Positions 27,337-34,204 are shown, counted from the stretch's first letter. The stretch: DNA of 46,743 nt from an uncultured Clostridia bacterium (GCA_944386325.1 CALXAP010000015.1:1-46743), one strand, 5' to 3'. Program-made: numbers and translations. Notes: generated from the letters alone by a model not told the origin.

Positions 27337-27667
27337 TTTTTCTCCTTTCAGACTCTCTTAAATAAAATATATATTTTTTTATTAATTTAAGTATAAAACT
27401 CTTAAATCTATTTTTGCATTTTAGAAAGCTATAGTCAATGTCAGTATTTTCATACAAGCTCTACGTATATACGGATGTTATTTTTTCGACTTATATTAAT
27501 TTTTTATTACATTTTTTTATAGTTTTTAACATATTTCTTCGCTTTTTCGCATTTCCCTAAGGGATAATTAGATTTTGTAATACGAAATATAATTGTATCT
27601 ATGATGCACTTATGTGAAAATAAATTAAATTTTTTAGTTGTACAAATTCATATTCTTGTAAAAAAAG
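27337..27667. other. Leader and promoter region of the adhesin cluster
   Basis: 330 bp of very AT-rich DNA without a gene. Only the RBS (GAAAGGAG) and weak promoter-like boxes are visible on the minus strand (for example TTGTAT-18-TATAGC near 27440). A CCCTAAGGG palindrome lies at about 27557. I cannot name a regulator or riboswitch here. Confidence 0.4.
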
Positions 27668-27914
27668 GTTACTATTCAAAGATAATAATATAAAGAATTT
27701 GAAATAATAATATTGAATAAATTTTGAATGCGATTGGAGATGTTTATAGAATTTGTTATATAATTTAATAAGGAATGTTCATGGGCAAAATCTTTGATTT
27801 TGAGCCTGAATGAAAGATGCTCATTAAATTATTTTACAAATTCTTAAATATCGTATTGAGCCGAAAAATTTATGAAATATTATTATTTCAAATTCTTTTC
27901 CCGTGAATTGTAAC
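27668..27914. repeat. Element B, copy 3 (complete, with terminal inverted repeats)
   Basis: Ends are GTTACTATTCA (27668-27678) and TGAATTGTAAC (27904-27914), an 11-bp imperfect inverted pair. Inside are the outer arms AAAGAATTTGAAATAATAAT and complement, the 23-bp inner arms and the GGCAAAATC/GATTTTGAGCC hairpin. The outer arms differ from those of copy 4 by compensated changes. No ORF: MITE-like or structured RNA. Confidence 0.75.
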
Positions 27915-27918
27915 GAAA

Positions 27919-27955
27919 AAAGAACTTATTCAATAATTTATAAGTTCTTTTTTTT
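27919..27955 (+). terminator. Intrinsic terminator-like hairpin
   Basis: AAAGAACTTAT and ATAAGTTCTTT pair around a ten-base loop and are followed by a run of Ts. The mirror A-run makes it usable on both strands. No obvious gene feeds it from the left, so it may insulate the adhesin promoter from the accessory zone. Confidence 0.65.
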
Positions 27956-28045
27956 GTATTTTGATTTTTTATTTATTCTTATATTGACATTTATAGACAT
28001 TTATAATAGTTTTCATTTTCTCCCATTTTTCTATCTATCCTCTAT

Positions 28046-28078
28046 AAACAAAACAGGGTATATTTCTACACCCTGTTT
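28046..28078. terminator. Hairpin AAACAGGGT/ACACCCTGTTT
   Basis: A G+C-rich stem closing a short loop between repeats, with weak T-tracts on both sides. It is possibly a terminator for leftward transcription. There is no other gene between 27915 and 28409. Confidence 0.45.
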
Positions 28079-28083
28079 GAATT

Positions 28084-28268
28084 TTAAATCTCCCTACTCA
28101 AGGCAAGGGTTTTCCTAATGTAAATCTCCCTACTTAAGGCAAGGGTTTTCCGAATAGCAACCATAAGATTGCTCTTATTAGTATATTCATTATAAAACAT
28201 TTTTATAACAATGTCAAAACTAATTTTTTCAAAATCAAGAAACCTAATTTTTTCAAAAATCAAGAAAC
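28084..28268. repeat. Two short tandem-repeat pairs
   Basis: Two ~30-bp direct copies containing AAATCTCCCTAC and AAGGCAAGGGTTTTCC lie at 28086-28153. Two ~24-bp copies of CTAATTTTTTCAAAA plus TCAAGAAAC lie at 28220-28268. A 75-codon reading frame on the minus strand covers both, but its sequence is dominated by the repeats, so I do not treat it as a gene. Confidence 0.6.
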
Positions 28269-28305
28269 CCATATAATTTTCCACTATATAATGACTGCAA
28301 CATGA

Positions 28306-28357
28306 CTGCAACCGAGGGTTGCGGTGAATAATGAATAGTGAATGATGAATAATTTTT
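28306..28357. repeat. Element C
   Basis: GCAACC-gag-GGTTGC hairpin and GAATAAT/GAATAGT/GAATGAT heptamers, followed by the linker (TTAAATAT, then GCATGT and TTGGGGT) that joins C to D in the complete composites. Confidence 0.6.
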
Positions 28358-28409
28358 GATTGATTTAAATATACGCATGTATTTGGGGTGTTTTGTGTTC
28401 ATTTGTTTT

Positions 28410-28724
28410 TTATCTAGAATATATAACTTCTCCATATTGTGAAATATTTTCTAAAAATCCACTTGGATCATCTTCATCAATTAGTAATACTGGTTCAATA
28501 TTATTTGAAATAGATCTTCTTAATTTAAAAAGTTTCGCCATATCTTTTAATATATCATCTGAAATACTACTTCTTGGCACTACAACTACTACATCTATAT
28601 CACTATCTTGCCTAAAATCTCCTCTTGCATAAGAACCATATAATATAATTTTATTTACAATCATATTTGAAACTACTAACTTTGCATATTCTTCAACTAA
28701 TCCTCTAACTTTTTCCTTATCCAT
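28410..28724 (-). CDS. MNT-type nucleotidyltransferase (minimal)
   Basis: A 104-aa protein of the DNA polymerase beta-like nucleotidyltransferase superfamily, MNT subgroup. GSYARG (residues 30-35) and SDID (41-44) give the nucleotide-binding Gly-Ser and two metal-binding aspartates; the third carboxylate is probably the Glu in NIEPVLL. In many genomes this protein is the antitoxin that AMPylates or guards a HEPN toxin. No HEPN gene is adjacent, so it is an orphan here. The ATG follows AAGGAGG. A relative with the same motifs is at 45515-45838. Confidence 0.85.
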   Translation of the reverse strand: MDKEKVRGLVEEYAKLVVSNMIVNKIILYGSYARGDFRQDSDIDVVVVVPRSSISDDILKDMAKLFKLRRSISNNIEPVLLIDEDDPSGFLENISQYGEVIYSR

Positions 28725-28827
28725 TTTACTAGCTCCTCCTTATACTGATTCTTTACTTAATCATGATAATATTATTATATAGCTTTTATAAAAAGCATAT
28801 ATTAAATAAAATTTATTGTATTTAAAT

Positions 28828-28891
28828 AATAGTATATCATATGGTGTGCGATTATTTTTGTTTTAATAATTTACACACTATATGATACACT
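28828..28891. repeat. 20-bp inverted repeat between MNT and FGE-prepilin genes
   Basis: Arms ATAGTATATCATATGGTGTG and CACACTATATGATACACTAT (two mismatches) flank a 24-bp AT-rich loop. There is no T-run, so it is not a good terminator. It could be an operator or transcript-end stabiliser. Confidence 0.55.
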
Positions 28892-28905
28892 ATCGTGATC
28901 CAAAA

Positions 28906-28950
28906 AAAGGAGTGACCTCACACTTCGCGTGCAAATTCATTCCCTCTTTC
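28906..28950 (-). terminator. Terminator of the FGE-prepilin gene
   Basis: Downstream of the stop on the minus strand GGAATGA and TCACTCC pair (6 of 7) around a small CAC/GTG hairpin, followed by seven Ts. Confidence 0.6.
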
Positions 28951-28995
28951 TCTGTTTCTCATTTTTATCTATAAACTCTAACAAATTTACTTGTC

Positions 28996-30315
28996 TTAGT
29001 TATCGCTACCAGAGTACAGCGTTACACATAAAAGCCGACCCTGAAACCGTAGGTCGTAGTTGTTGGTATAGCCTCCAGCATTGCTGTAACGATGGGCTGC
29101 TGGATAGTTGACCCCATCATTGTAGGAATAGCCTCCTCTAAACGCACGAAAAGCGCCTGTAGAATAATTTTCTTGAGTCCATTCCCATACATTTCCTGCT
29201 AAATCATATATGTTATTTACCTTCCAATATTCATTTGTTCCACTTAGTTGTAAATCTCCTGAATCAGTTTCTGCTCCTCCTACTGAATTAGAATAATTTC
29301 CCCAACTTTTACTAACACTTTGTATATCATCTATTGTTATTGTCTTTATTCCTCCTGTCTCTGCTCCTATTGTTGCACTACTATCTAATGACCATTGTAA
29401 TACACTATCCCACTCTACTCCATATATTAAATGACTATTTATTTCTCCTTTCATATTACTTGATGCTGTTTTTGCTTCTGTTTGCGATATATTTTCCCAA
29501 GGTTTCTGTCCTCTCTTACTTTGTGCTGTTGTACTATTCATTTCACTCGCCTCATACCTACTTATATAAAATCCTTTATTATTATTTATACTATTCTCCA
29601 TATTTGTATATTCTTGTGTAGTTTTATCTTCCCACCATCTATTTAAAGTTGATACTTTTTCTAATAGATGTGTTCTTTCTCCTCTTCCCCAACTTCCATT
29701 TTCATCATATCCATTTGGTGTTGTCCAAGCTACTCTTGCAAATTTACTACTATCTGGCATTGGTATCCACACATATTCATTAAAATCTGGCACTGTTCCT
29801 GTTGATTGTCCATTATCATATGTTATTGCATAGTCTACTACAACTATTCCTTTATTTATTTGTTCTGAAGTTATGTTTGCCCAATCCTCTACTGGCATTA
29901 TACTTTTTACTGCTCCATTTTCTCCTGGCATTGAATCTGTTCTTCCTGTTTCTAATATTGCTGGTGCAAATCCCTTTGGTATTACTATTTGTACATTTGG
30001 ATCATCTTTTGCCACTATTGTTGTATCTTTATCTGCTAAGCCATTACTATCTACTGTTGGAGTATCTCCTGTTCCTCCTCCTGCTCCTGAATTTATTTCA
30101 TTTATTTTTTGTTCTAATGTTGAATTTATATATTCTAATATTTCACTTTCATTATTTGCTGCATTTTGATACTCATTTACTGCTTGCTGTGATTTATCCA
30201 GTATTCCTCCATTTAATACAAAACTTAAACTTACTCCTGCGAGTATCAACAATACTATAATTGTAATTATTAATGCTACTAATGTTATTCCTTTTTTCTT
30301 TTTTAACATTTTCAT
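28996..30315 (-). CDS. Prepilin-like protein with FGE-sulfatase / C-type-lectin-fold domain (C-terminus frameshifted)
   Basis: A 439-aa protein. Residues 1-35 form a type IV prepilin-like leader: KKKKG then ITLVALIITIIVLLILAGVS, without the usual Glu5, as in many Clostridia pseudopilin-like proteins. After a charged helix and a Gly-rich linker, residues ~110-420 form an SUMF1/FGE-sulfatase domain (YVWIPMP, GFYISRYEAS, VNNIYDLAGNVWEWT, RGGYSYND). The last ~50 codons are much richer in G+C and C-ending codons. At 29048-29056 the frame slips: one base fewer would give an ending YGFRVGFYV-stop (stop at 29024-29022), the normal GFRV ending of the fold. As given, the protein runs 18 residues further. 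Possibly a displayed, diversified ligand-binding protein. Confidence 0.85.
   Translation of the reverse strand: MKMLKKKKGITLVALIITIIVLLILAGVSLSFVLNGGILDKSQQAVNEYQNAANNESEILEYINSTLEQKINEINSGAGGGTGDTPTVDSNGLADKDTTIVAKDDPNVQIVIPKGFAPAILETGRTDSMPGENGAVKSIMPVEDWANITSEQINKGIVVVDYAITYDNGQSTGTVPDFNEYVWIPMPDSSKFARVAWTTPNGYDENGSWGRGERTHLLEKVSTLNRWWEDKTTQEYTNMENSINNNKGFYISRYEASEMNSTTAQSKRGQKPWENISQTEAKTASSNMKGEINSHLIYGVEWDSVLQWSLDSSATIGAETGGIKTITIDDIQSVSKSWGNYSNSVGGAETDSGDLQLSGTNEYWKVNNIYDLAGNVWEWTQENYSTGAFRAFRGGYSYNDGVNYPAAHRYSNAGGYTNNYDLRFQGRLLCVTLYSGSDN
29015..29155 (-). other. Candidate variable region (DGR-like) at the 3' end of the FGE-prepilin
   Basis: This segment encodes RGGYSYNDGVNYPAAHRYSN, then GGYTNNY. 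It is rich in TAC, AAC, AGC, ACC and GAC codons, the products expected when AAC/AAT template codons are mutated at A. A GGTTTCAGGGTCGGC block resembles the conserved end of many variable regions. The G+C jump begins sharply near 29155. No reverse transcriptase or template repeat is in the window, so this is inference from pattern and fold. Confidence 0.5.
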
Positions 30316-30380
30316 TTTAATATTCCATCCTTTCTTCTTATGTTATTTTTCTCTATTATTAATATTTTTATGACAAAAAT

Positions 30381-30409
30381 ATTATATTTCATGTTTAATT
30401 TTTTTGCAA
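30381..30409 (-). promoter_or_regulatory. Promoter of the FGE-prepilin gene
   Basis: Minus strand TTGCAA (30409-30404), 17 nt, TATAAT (30386-30381), about 65 bp before the ATG. Confidence 0.65.
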
Positions 30410-30478
30410 TATTTATAATACATTGATTTTGGCAATGTGTGAGTATGTTAATATTAGTAGTATTGTTAGGGTTATTAA

Positions 30479-30619
30479 TGCAACCTTCGGTTGCAATAAA
30501 TAATGAATGGTGAATATTGAATAATTAATAATTTAAATATATGCATGTGTTGGTAGGTTTTTGTATTTCATTTTTTTGAGAAATATCTTTGTAGTGCGGG
30601 CGAACACTGTTGGCTCCTA
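30479..30619. repeat. Composite C-linker-D element (D damaged)
   Basis: Element C (GCAACC-ttc-GGTTGC and heptamers), the linker TTAAATATATGCATGTGTTG, and element D whose right arm has mutated (GCGGGCGAACACTGTTGGCTCC). The TTAGGGTTATTA just before it resembles reversed prepilin leader codons. Confidence 0.6.
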
Positions 30620-30650
30620 TTTGTTATATTAGTTTTTTTATTTATCTTTA

Positions 30651-31280
30651 TTATGGTTTTAATGCTGTAATTGGAACTATATATATTCCAGTTTCACTAT
30701 CTTTTATTACTGCTGGACATTTTCCTACTATAATACACATAAATGAAGGTTTTTTTATCATATTTTCATGAAATTTTAAAAGACTTTTTTTAGCCTCTTC
30801 TATTTGGTTATATCCTAGTTTTATTTCTACAGCTCCATATTCTCCATCTGCAAACTCTAAAATTGAATCTACTTCTAATCCTGTAACATTATCTCTAAAA
30901 TGATATAAATGTCCATCTAAGTAATCCATATATATTCTTAAATCTCTTTCTACTAAAGCCTCAAACATAAGTCCAAATGTATTTAAATCTTTTAAAAGTT
31001 TTTCTTGTGTTAAACCTAAACAAGCACATGATAGTGATGGATCAGTAAGATGTCTTTTAGGAGATTTTCCTACTCTATTAGGTGAACGATAATTTTGTCC
31101 ATATGCTTCTTGGTTTTCTATTAAATGCAATCTATCCAAAACATCTAAATAATCAATTATAGTATCTCTACTTGATAAAAGTTCTTTACCATTCTCATAC
31201 TCTTCTATATCTCTTATTATAGTTTTATTTCCTACAATTGATGATTCATTTCTTGCAAGTGATCTTAACAACATTTTCAT
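30651..31280 (-). pseudogene. 5'-truncated DUF4143 ATPase remnant
   Basis: 209 residues aligning with about residues 213-422 of the 217-1485 protein (LLRSLARNES...VGKSPKRHLTD...GLEVDSILEFADGEYGAVEIKLG). Homologous sequence continues eleven codons upstream of the first ATG (EEKRRDKNK) and then meets a stop. The whole P-loop half is missing. Upstream there is still a promoter (31334-31362) with two tandem 23-bp repeats, so an internal deletion probably removed the ATPase half. Without Walker motifs it is very likely inactive, though the DUF4143 domain alone could still be made. Confidence 0.8.
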
Positions 31281-31333
31281 TTTGTTTTTATCTCTTCTTT
31301 TCTCCTCATTTATATCTTATTCACCTCTTTTTT

Positions 31334-31362
31334 AAAATAGCATTTCTTAAATAGAAAGTCAA
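31334..31362 (-). promoter_or_regulatory. Promoter of the decayed ATPase
   Basis: Minus strand TTGACT (31362-31357), 17 nt, TATTTT (31339-31334), directly abutting the second tandem repeat. Confidence 0.55.
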
Positions 31363-31407
31363 TATTTAGTCGACACTTTTTAATGTTTTTAGTCGACACT
31401 TTTTAAT
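31362..31407 (-). promoter_or_regulatory. Two contiguous 23-bp direct repeats at the decayed ATPase promoter
   Basis: Both units read ATTAAAAAGTGTCGACTAAA plus three bases on the coding strand, head to tail, ending at the -35 box. The palindrome TACAAAATTTGTA follows just outside. Period, position and ATTRAAAA start match the pair at the intact ATPase promoter (1521-1566). Inferred operators. Confidence 0.6.
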
Positions 31408-31439
31408 ACAAAATTTGTATTAAAACAACAAACCTGACT

Positions 31440-31600
31440 CTATTTTATTTATTTTTTAATTTAATGTTGAATTTATATATTCTAATATTTCACTTTCATT
31501 ATTTACTAGATTTTTTATATTTATTCATTGTAATTTGTGTTTTATCTATTAACACTCCTCCTGTTGTATATCTTATTGTTATTCTTGTTTATATTAGTGA
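31440..31600 (-). pseudogene. Prepilin remnant
   Basis: Not an open frame. In one frame it reads ITIRYTTGGVLIDKTQITMN, matching the LRR-prepilin at 32586-33722 (ITISYITGGGLIDKTQIAMN). After stops and a shift another frame reads NNESEILEYINSTL, identical to the FGE-prepilin. The leader half is lost where element C begins (31615). It is a decayed third prepilin gene. Confidence 0.75.
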
Positions 31601-31614
31601 CAATGAGTTATGAG

Positions 31615-31760
31615 TGCAACCGAGGGTTGCGGTGAATAATGAATAATGAATGGTGAATAATTTTTGATTTTCTTAAATATGCGCATGTGTTTGGGGTATT
31701 TTGTTTTTATTTTTCGGGAAATGCCTTTGTAGCGCGTGCGAACACTGTTCGCCCCTACAG
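31615..31760. repeat. Composite C-linker-D element (complete)
   Basis: The best complete copy: GCAACC-gag-GGTTGC, heptamers, linker with TTAAATATGCGCATGTGTTT, then GGGAAATGCCTTTGTAG and GTGCGAACACTGTTCGCCCC. The 140 bp after it holds no recognisable gene, but it repeats sequence found after 33797. Confidence 0.65.
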
Positions 31761-31904
31761 TTGTTTTTCTACAATTTATATATGTTTTGTTTGTTAAATA
31801 TTGTATTTTGGTATGATTGGGTTATAATTTATCATATTCTGGATTCAAATCACTTATTTTCATTCTTTAACCGCATAATTATAAAATAATTTTAATTAAT
31901 TTTC

Positions 31905-31934
31905 TTGACTTTTTACTTATAAATGCTTTATAAT
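31905..31934 (+). promoter_or_regulatory. Promoter of the candidate antitoxin RNA
   Basis: TTGACT (31905-31910), 18 nt, TATAAT (31929-31934). Expected start near 31941. Confidence 0.7.
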
Positions 31935-31940
31935 AAATAT

Positions 31941-32028
31941 AGGAAATGGAGAAACCACAAACGTGGTTTGCCAGATATTAGAGAAAAAACTCACATCTAC
32001 CTAGCAAAGTACAGATGTGAGCTTTTTT
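31941..32028 (+). ncRNA. Candidate type I antitoxin RNA
   Basis: A ~88-nt RNA on the plus strand with no ORF. A first hairpin AAACCAC-aaac-GTGGTTT is followed by the terminator stem CTCACATCT/AGATGTGAG and six Ts. It is antisense to the 3' end and shared terminator of the opposing hydrophobic-peptide mRNA (32027-32146), the layout of TxpA/RatA and Bsr-type systems. Promoter and terminator are visible; the antitoxin role is inferred. Confidence 0.65.
31985..32028. terminator. Shared bidirectional terminator
   Basis: A 9-bp stem CTCACATCT/AGATGTGAG with a 14-nt loop and six-T runs on both sides. It ends both the plus-strand RNA and the minus-strand toxin mRNA, so their 3' ends are complementary. 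Confidence 0.8.
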
Positions 32029-32146
32029 ATTTATGTAGTTGCTTATCAACCCAGTTCTTATAAAGAACTGCTGTCAAGGCAACGTTTAATGTTAAAGATA
32101 ACATTAATGATAATATTAATAATAGTATCACTTTAACCATAAACAT
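32027..32146 (-). CDS. Candidate type I toxin: small hydrophobic peptide
   Basis: Encodes a 39-aa peptide from the ATG at 32146, or 37 aa from the ATG at 32140, which is better spaced from AGGGTGG. The peptide has a Lys-headed hydrophobic helix (VKVILLLILSLMLSLTLNVA) and a polar tail ending NWVDKQLHK, the usual build of membrane-acting type I toxins. Its stop codon runs into the bidirectional terminator shared with an antisense RNA. Upstream the leader forms small hairpins (GTGG-ttttg-CCAC), and its first bases AGGAAATG repeat the 5' end of the opposing RNA. I do not recognise a named family. A standalone small membrane protein is the alternative. Confidence 0.65.
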   Translation of the reverse strand: MFMVKVILLLILSLMLSLTLNVALTAVLYKNWVDKQLHK

Positions 32147-32239
32147 CACCACCCTTCCTACGAAGAATCGTAAAAATTGGTGGCAAAACCACATCTGCTT
32201 ATTCTCATTTCCTATGGTAATTATTCTACAATATTCTTT

Positions 32240-32270
32240 TTATTTTATCTACAAAATTTATAAATTTCAT
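32240..32270 (-). promoter_or_regulatory. Possible toxin mRNA promoter
   Basis: Minus strand TTGTAG, 19 nt, TAGAAT, upstream of the AGGAAATG leader start. The spacing is long, so this is tentative. Confidence 0.4.
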
Positions 32271-32361
32271 TAAATTATATTTTAAAAACCTAACCTACAA
32301 ATTACTAATTTATTTAAAAACTCACTAAATTTATATCTTACTTATAAAATGAATTTCCAAA

Positions 32362-32430
32362 TCATAGGAAAGGCAAAATTAAAATCGCCCCTATGAGCCT
32401 AATTTTTTAATTATAATTAAAAAATTAGAG
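32362..32430. repeat. Compound hairpin and 30-bp palindrome
   Basis: TCATAGG/CCTATGA enclosing GGC/GCC, immediately followed by a perfect AT palindrome (CTAATTTTTTAATTA and complement). The reverse strand contains ATAGGGGCGA, like element D. There is no gene between 32272 and 32585; otherwise AT-rich sequence only. Confidence 0.5.
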
Positions 32431-32507
32431 TAATGAAAAAAATTATATATTATATCAAATTCTTATGAAGTTAATTGTAACATTAATATAATTTTATTTA
32501 ATTAAAA

Positions 32508-32553
32508 AAATAAGAAAATAAATTTTTATATTTTTAATCTATTTTCTTATTTA
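32508..32553 (-). terminator. Terminator of the LRR-prepilin gene
   Basis: AATAAGAAAATA/TATTTTCTTATT stem of 12 bp with an AT loop, about 35 bp after the stop codon. Confidence 0.55.
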
Positions 32554-32585
32554 TTATTGTTAATTTTATACTATTTATATACTAA

Positions 32586-33722
32586 TTATTCTGTAGTCCC
32601 ATCTGGCTTATAGTTCCAAACTATATTTGCATCACAATTATAGTCCCAATTATAATTCCAATTTCTTTCATTACTTTCTGAACATTCAAAATATATTGTT
32701 TGGTCTTCTCCCCAATTTTGAAAAGCTCTTTGTCCAATATATTCAATATCTCCTGGTATTACTATCTCTTTTATATTAAAACAATTATAAAATGCCCTGC
32801 CTTCTATTCTATTTAATTTTCCCTCTATATTTACTTTAGATAAATCTGTACAACCATAAAATACATCTTCTTCTAAAGTTGTTACATTTTGTGGTATTGT
32901 TATTTCTTTTATGTCACATCTTTTAAAAGCTCCTCTTTCTATGGTATATATATTTTTTGACATATTAATTTCTTGTAAACCAGAATCATAAAATGCACTC
33001 TCACCTATACTTGTAACATTATCACTCATAACTACTTTTCTTAAAAAACCCATTTCACTAAATATACTACTTTCTATTCTATTAATATTATTTGATAAAA
33101 CAATCTCTGCCACACTACCTTCGCTTCCCGAATACAATATTCTTTCAACTGTATTAGGATATATTATTTTTCTTATAGTTGGAAAATTTTTATATCCTCC
33201 GCCTTTTTCTGATGATCCATATATTGATAATTTAACTTCAGTTATTTTATACAACTCAGAATCTTGCGTTGTATCTCCGTTTTCAACTAATTGTCCATCT
33301 TTATTTAATCTAACTTGATATGGTATGATTAATATATCTTTTACTCTTTCATGTTCTATTCTATAATTTGAATCTATTATTTTGTCTTGTTCTGCCTCAT
33401 ATCCATTTATATAATTTTTTTTAATACCAGTTATTCTTGCTGTTTTACTTGGCAATCTATCCATATATGTTGTCGCAACTGAACCATCATTTATTATTTC
33501 ATATTCAAATAAATCTAATGGCGCTATATTGTCTTCTGCTCCTTCTTCACTATATACTGGTTCTAAGTCTATTTCTTCTTTATTTTTTTCATTTATTTCA
33601 TCTATTATATCTTGCTGTTTTTTATCTGCATTTTCATATTCGTTCATTGCAATTTGTGTTTTATCTATTAGCCCTCCTCCTGTTATGTAGCTTATTGTTA
33701 TTCCTGCTAGTATTAGTAGCAA
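32586..33722 (-). CDS. BspA-type leucine-rich-repeat prepilin, 5' truncated
   Basis: 378 residues. The N-terminus LLILAGITISYITGGGLIDK is the second half of a prepilin-like hydrophobic leader. Residues ~180-350 are BspA-type (LRR_5) repeats with IxxIxxxAFxxC periodicity (AFYDSGLQEI, AFKRCDIKEITIP, VFYGCTDLSKV), a surface-binding solenoid found in host-associated bacteria. The only start in frame is a TTG at 33722 without an RBS. Upstream codons IITLILL continue the leader, but the basic KKG cleavage site is absent and element D begins within about 30 bp. The 5' end seems to have been removed at the repeat junction, so the gene is probably silent. The rest is intact. Confidence 0.7.
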   Translation of the reverse strand: MLLILAGITISYITGGGLIDKTQIAMNEYENADKKQQDIIDEINEKNKEEIDLEPVYSEEGAEDNIAPLDLFEYEIINDGSVATTYMDRLPSKTARITGIKKNYINGYEAEQDKIIDSNYRIEHERVKDILIIPYQVRLNKDGQLVENGDTTQDSELYKITEVKLSIYGSSEKGGGYKNFPTIRKIIYPNTVERILYSGSEGSVAEIVLSNNINRIESSIFSEMGFLRKVVMSDNVTSIGESAFYDSGLQEINMSKNIYTIERGAFKRCDIKEITIPQNVTTLEEDVFYGCTDLSKVNIEGKLNRIEGRAFYNCFNIKEIVIPGDIEYIGQRAFQNWGEDQTIYFECSESNERNWNYNWDYNCDANIVWNYKPDGTTE

Positions 33723-33750
33723 GATTAGGGTTATTATGTGTTCATTTTTT

Positions 33751-33797
33751 AGGGAAATGCCTTTGTAGTGCGGGCGAACACTGTTCGCCCCTACAGT
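33751..33797. repeat. Element D (complete)
   Basis: GGGAAATGCCTTTGTAG then GCGGGCGAACA-ct-GTTCGCCCCTAC, abutting the broken 5' end of the LRR-prepilin. The sequence after it (TTCTACAATTTATATATGTT) is also found after 31760. Confidence 0.65.
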
Positions 33798-33850
33798 TTT
33801 TCTACAATTTATATATGTTAAATATTGTATTTTGCTGTGTTAGGGTTATG

Positions 33851-33905
33851 CTGCAACCGGAGGTTGCGATGAATAATGAATAATGAATGGTGATTGATTA
33901 ATGAT
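33851..33905. repeat. Element C
   Basis: GCAACC-gga-GGTTGC and heptamers, preceded by GTTAGGGTTAT, which also precedes the copies at 30479 and (reversed order) 33751. The 33906-34126 stretch that follows holds only AT-rich DNA with a doubled ACGTATT. Confidence 0.6.
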
Positions 33906-34127
33906 TTTTGATTGTCTTAAATATGTATGTAATGATACCAACTATTACATATTAACATTTTATCTAATTCTCGTAATTTCATGATTATTTTCCCTAACAA
34001 TAATATTATATTACGTATTATACGTATTAAAAATAATTATTATTGAATATTCTTATATTTTATAAGTATATGATTTTAATGTTTTACATAGAATAAAGAC
34101 GTAAGAAATATATAAAATTACACTTTT

Positions 34128-34204
34128 ACGGTTTTAGACGTAAAAGTTGACAAAGTATTAATAAAAATATATACTATATTCAGAGGAAATACCGTAACGG
34201 TATT
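34128..34204 (+). promoter_or_regulatory. Promoter and operator-like repeats of the 34261-35460 ATPase
   Basis: TTGACA (34147-34152), exactly 17 nt, TATACT (34170-34175). The inverted repeat ACTTTTACG/CGTAAAAGT runs into the -35, and the palindrome ATACCG-taa-CGGTAT lies just after the start site. The layout suggests repressor control. Confidence 0.7.

Noticed and set aside
27337..27667. Riboswitch in the leader of the adhesin cluster
   Set aside because: I could not match any known riboswitch core, including cyclic-di-GMP types, to this AT-rich leader.
28084..28311. 75-codon minus-strand frame ending in two RKTLALSREI copies
   Set aside because: The frame is produced by the tandem DNA repeats, has no good RBS and no domain; treated as repeat DNA.
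31701..31889. 62-codon plus-strand frame over element D
   Set aside because: It lies wholly in repeat DNA, lacks an RBS, and a partly identical frame appears after the next element D copy.
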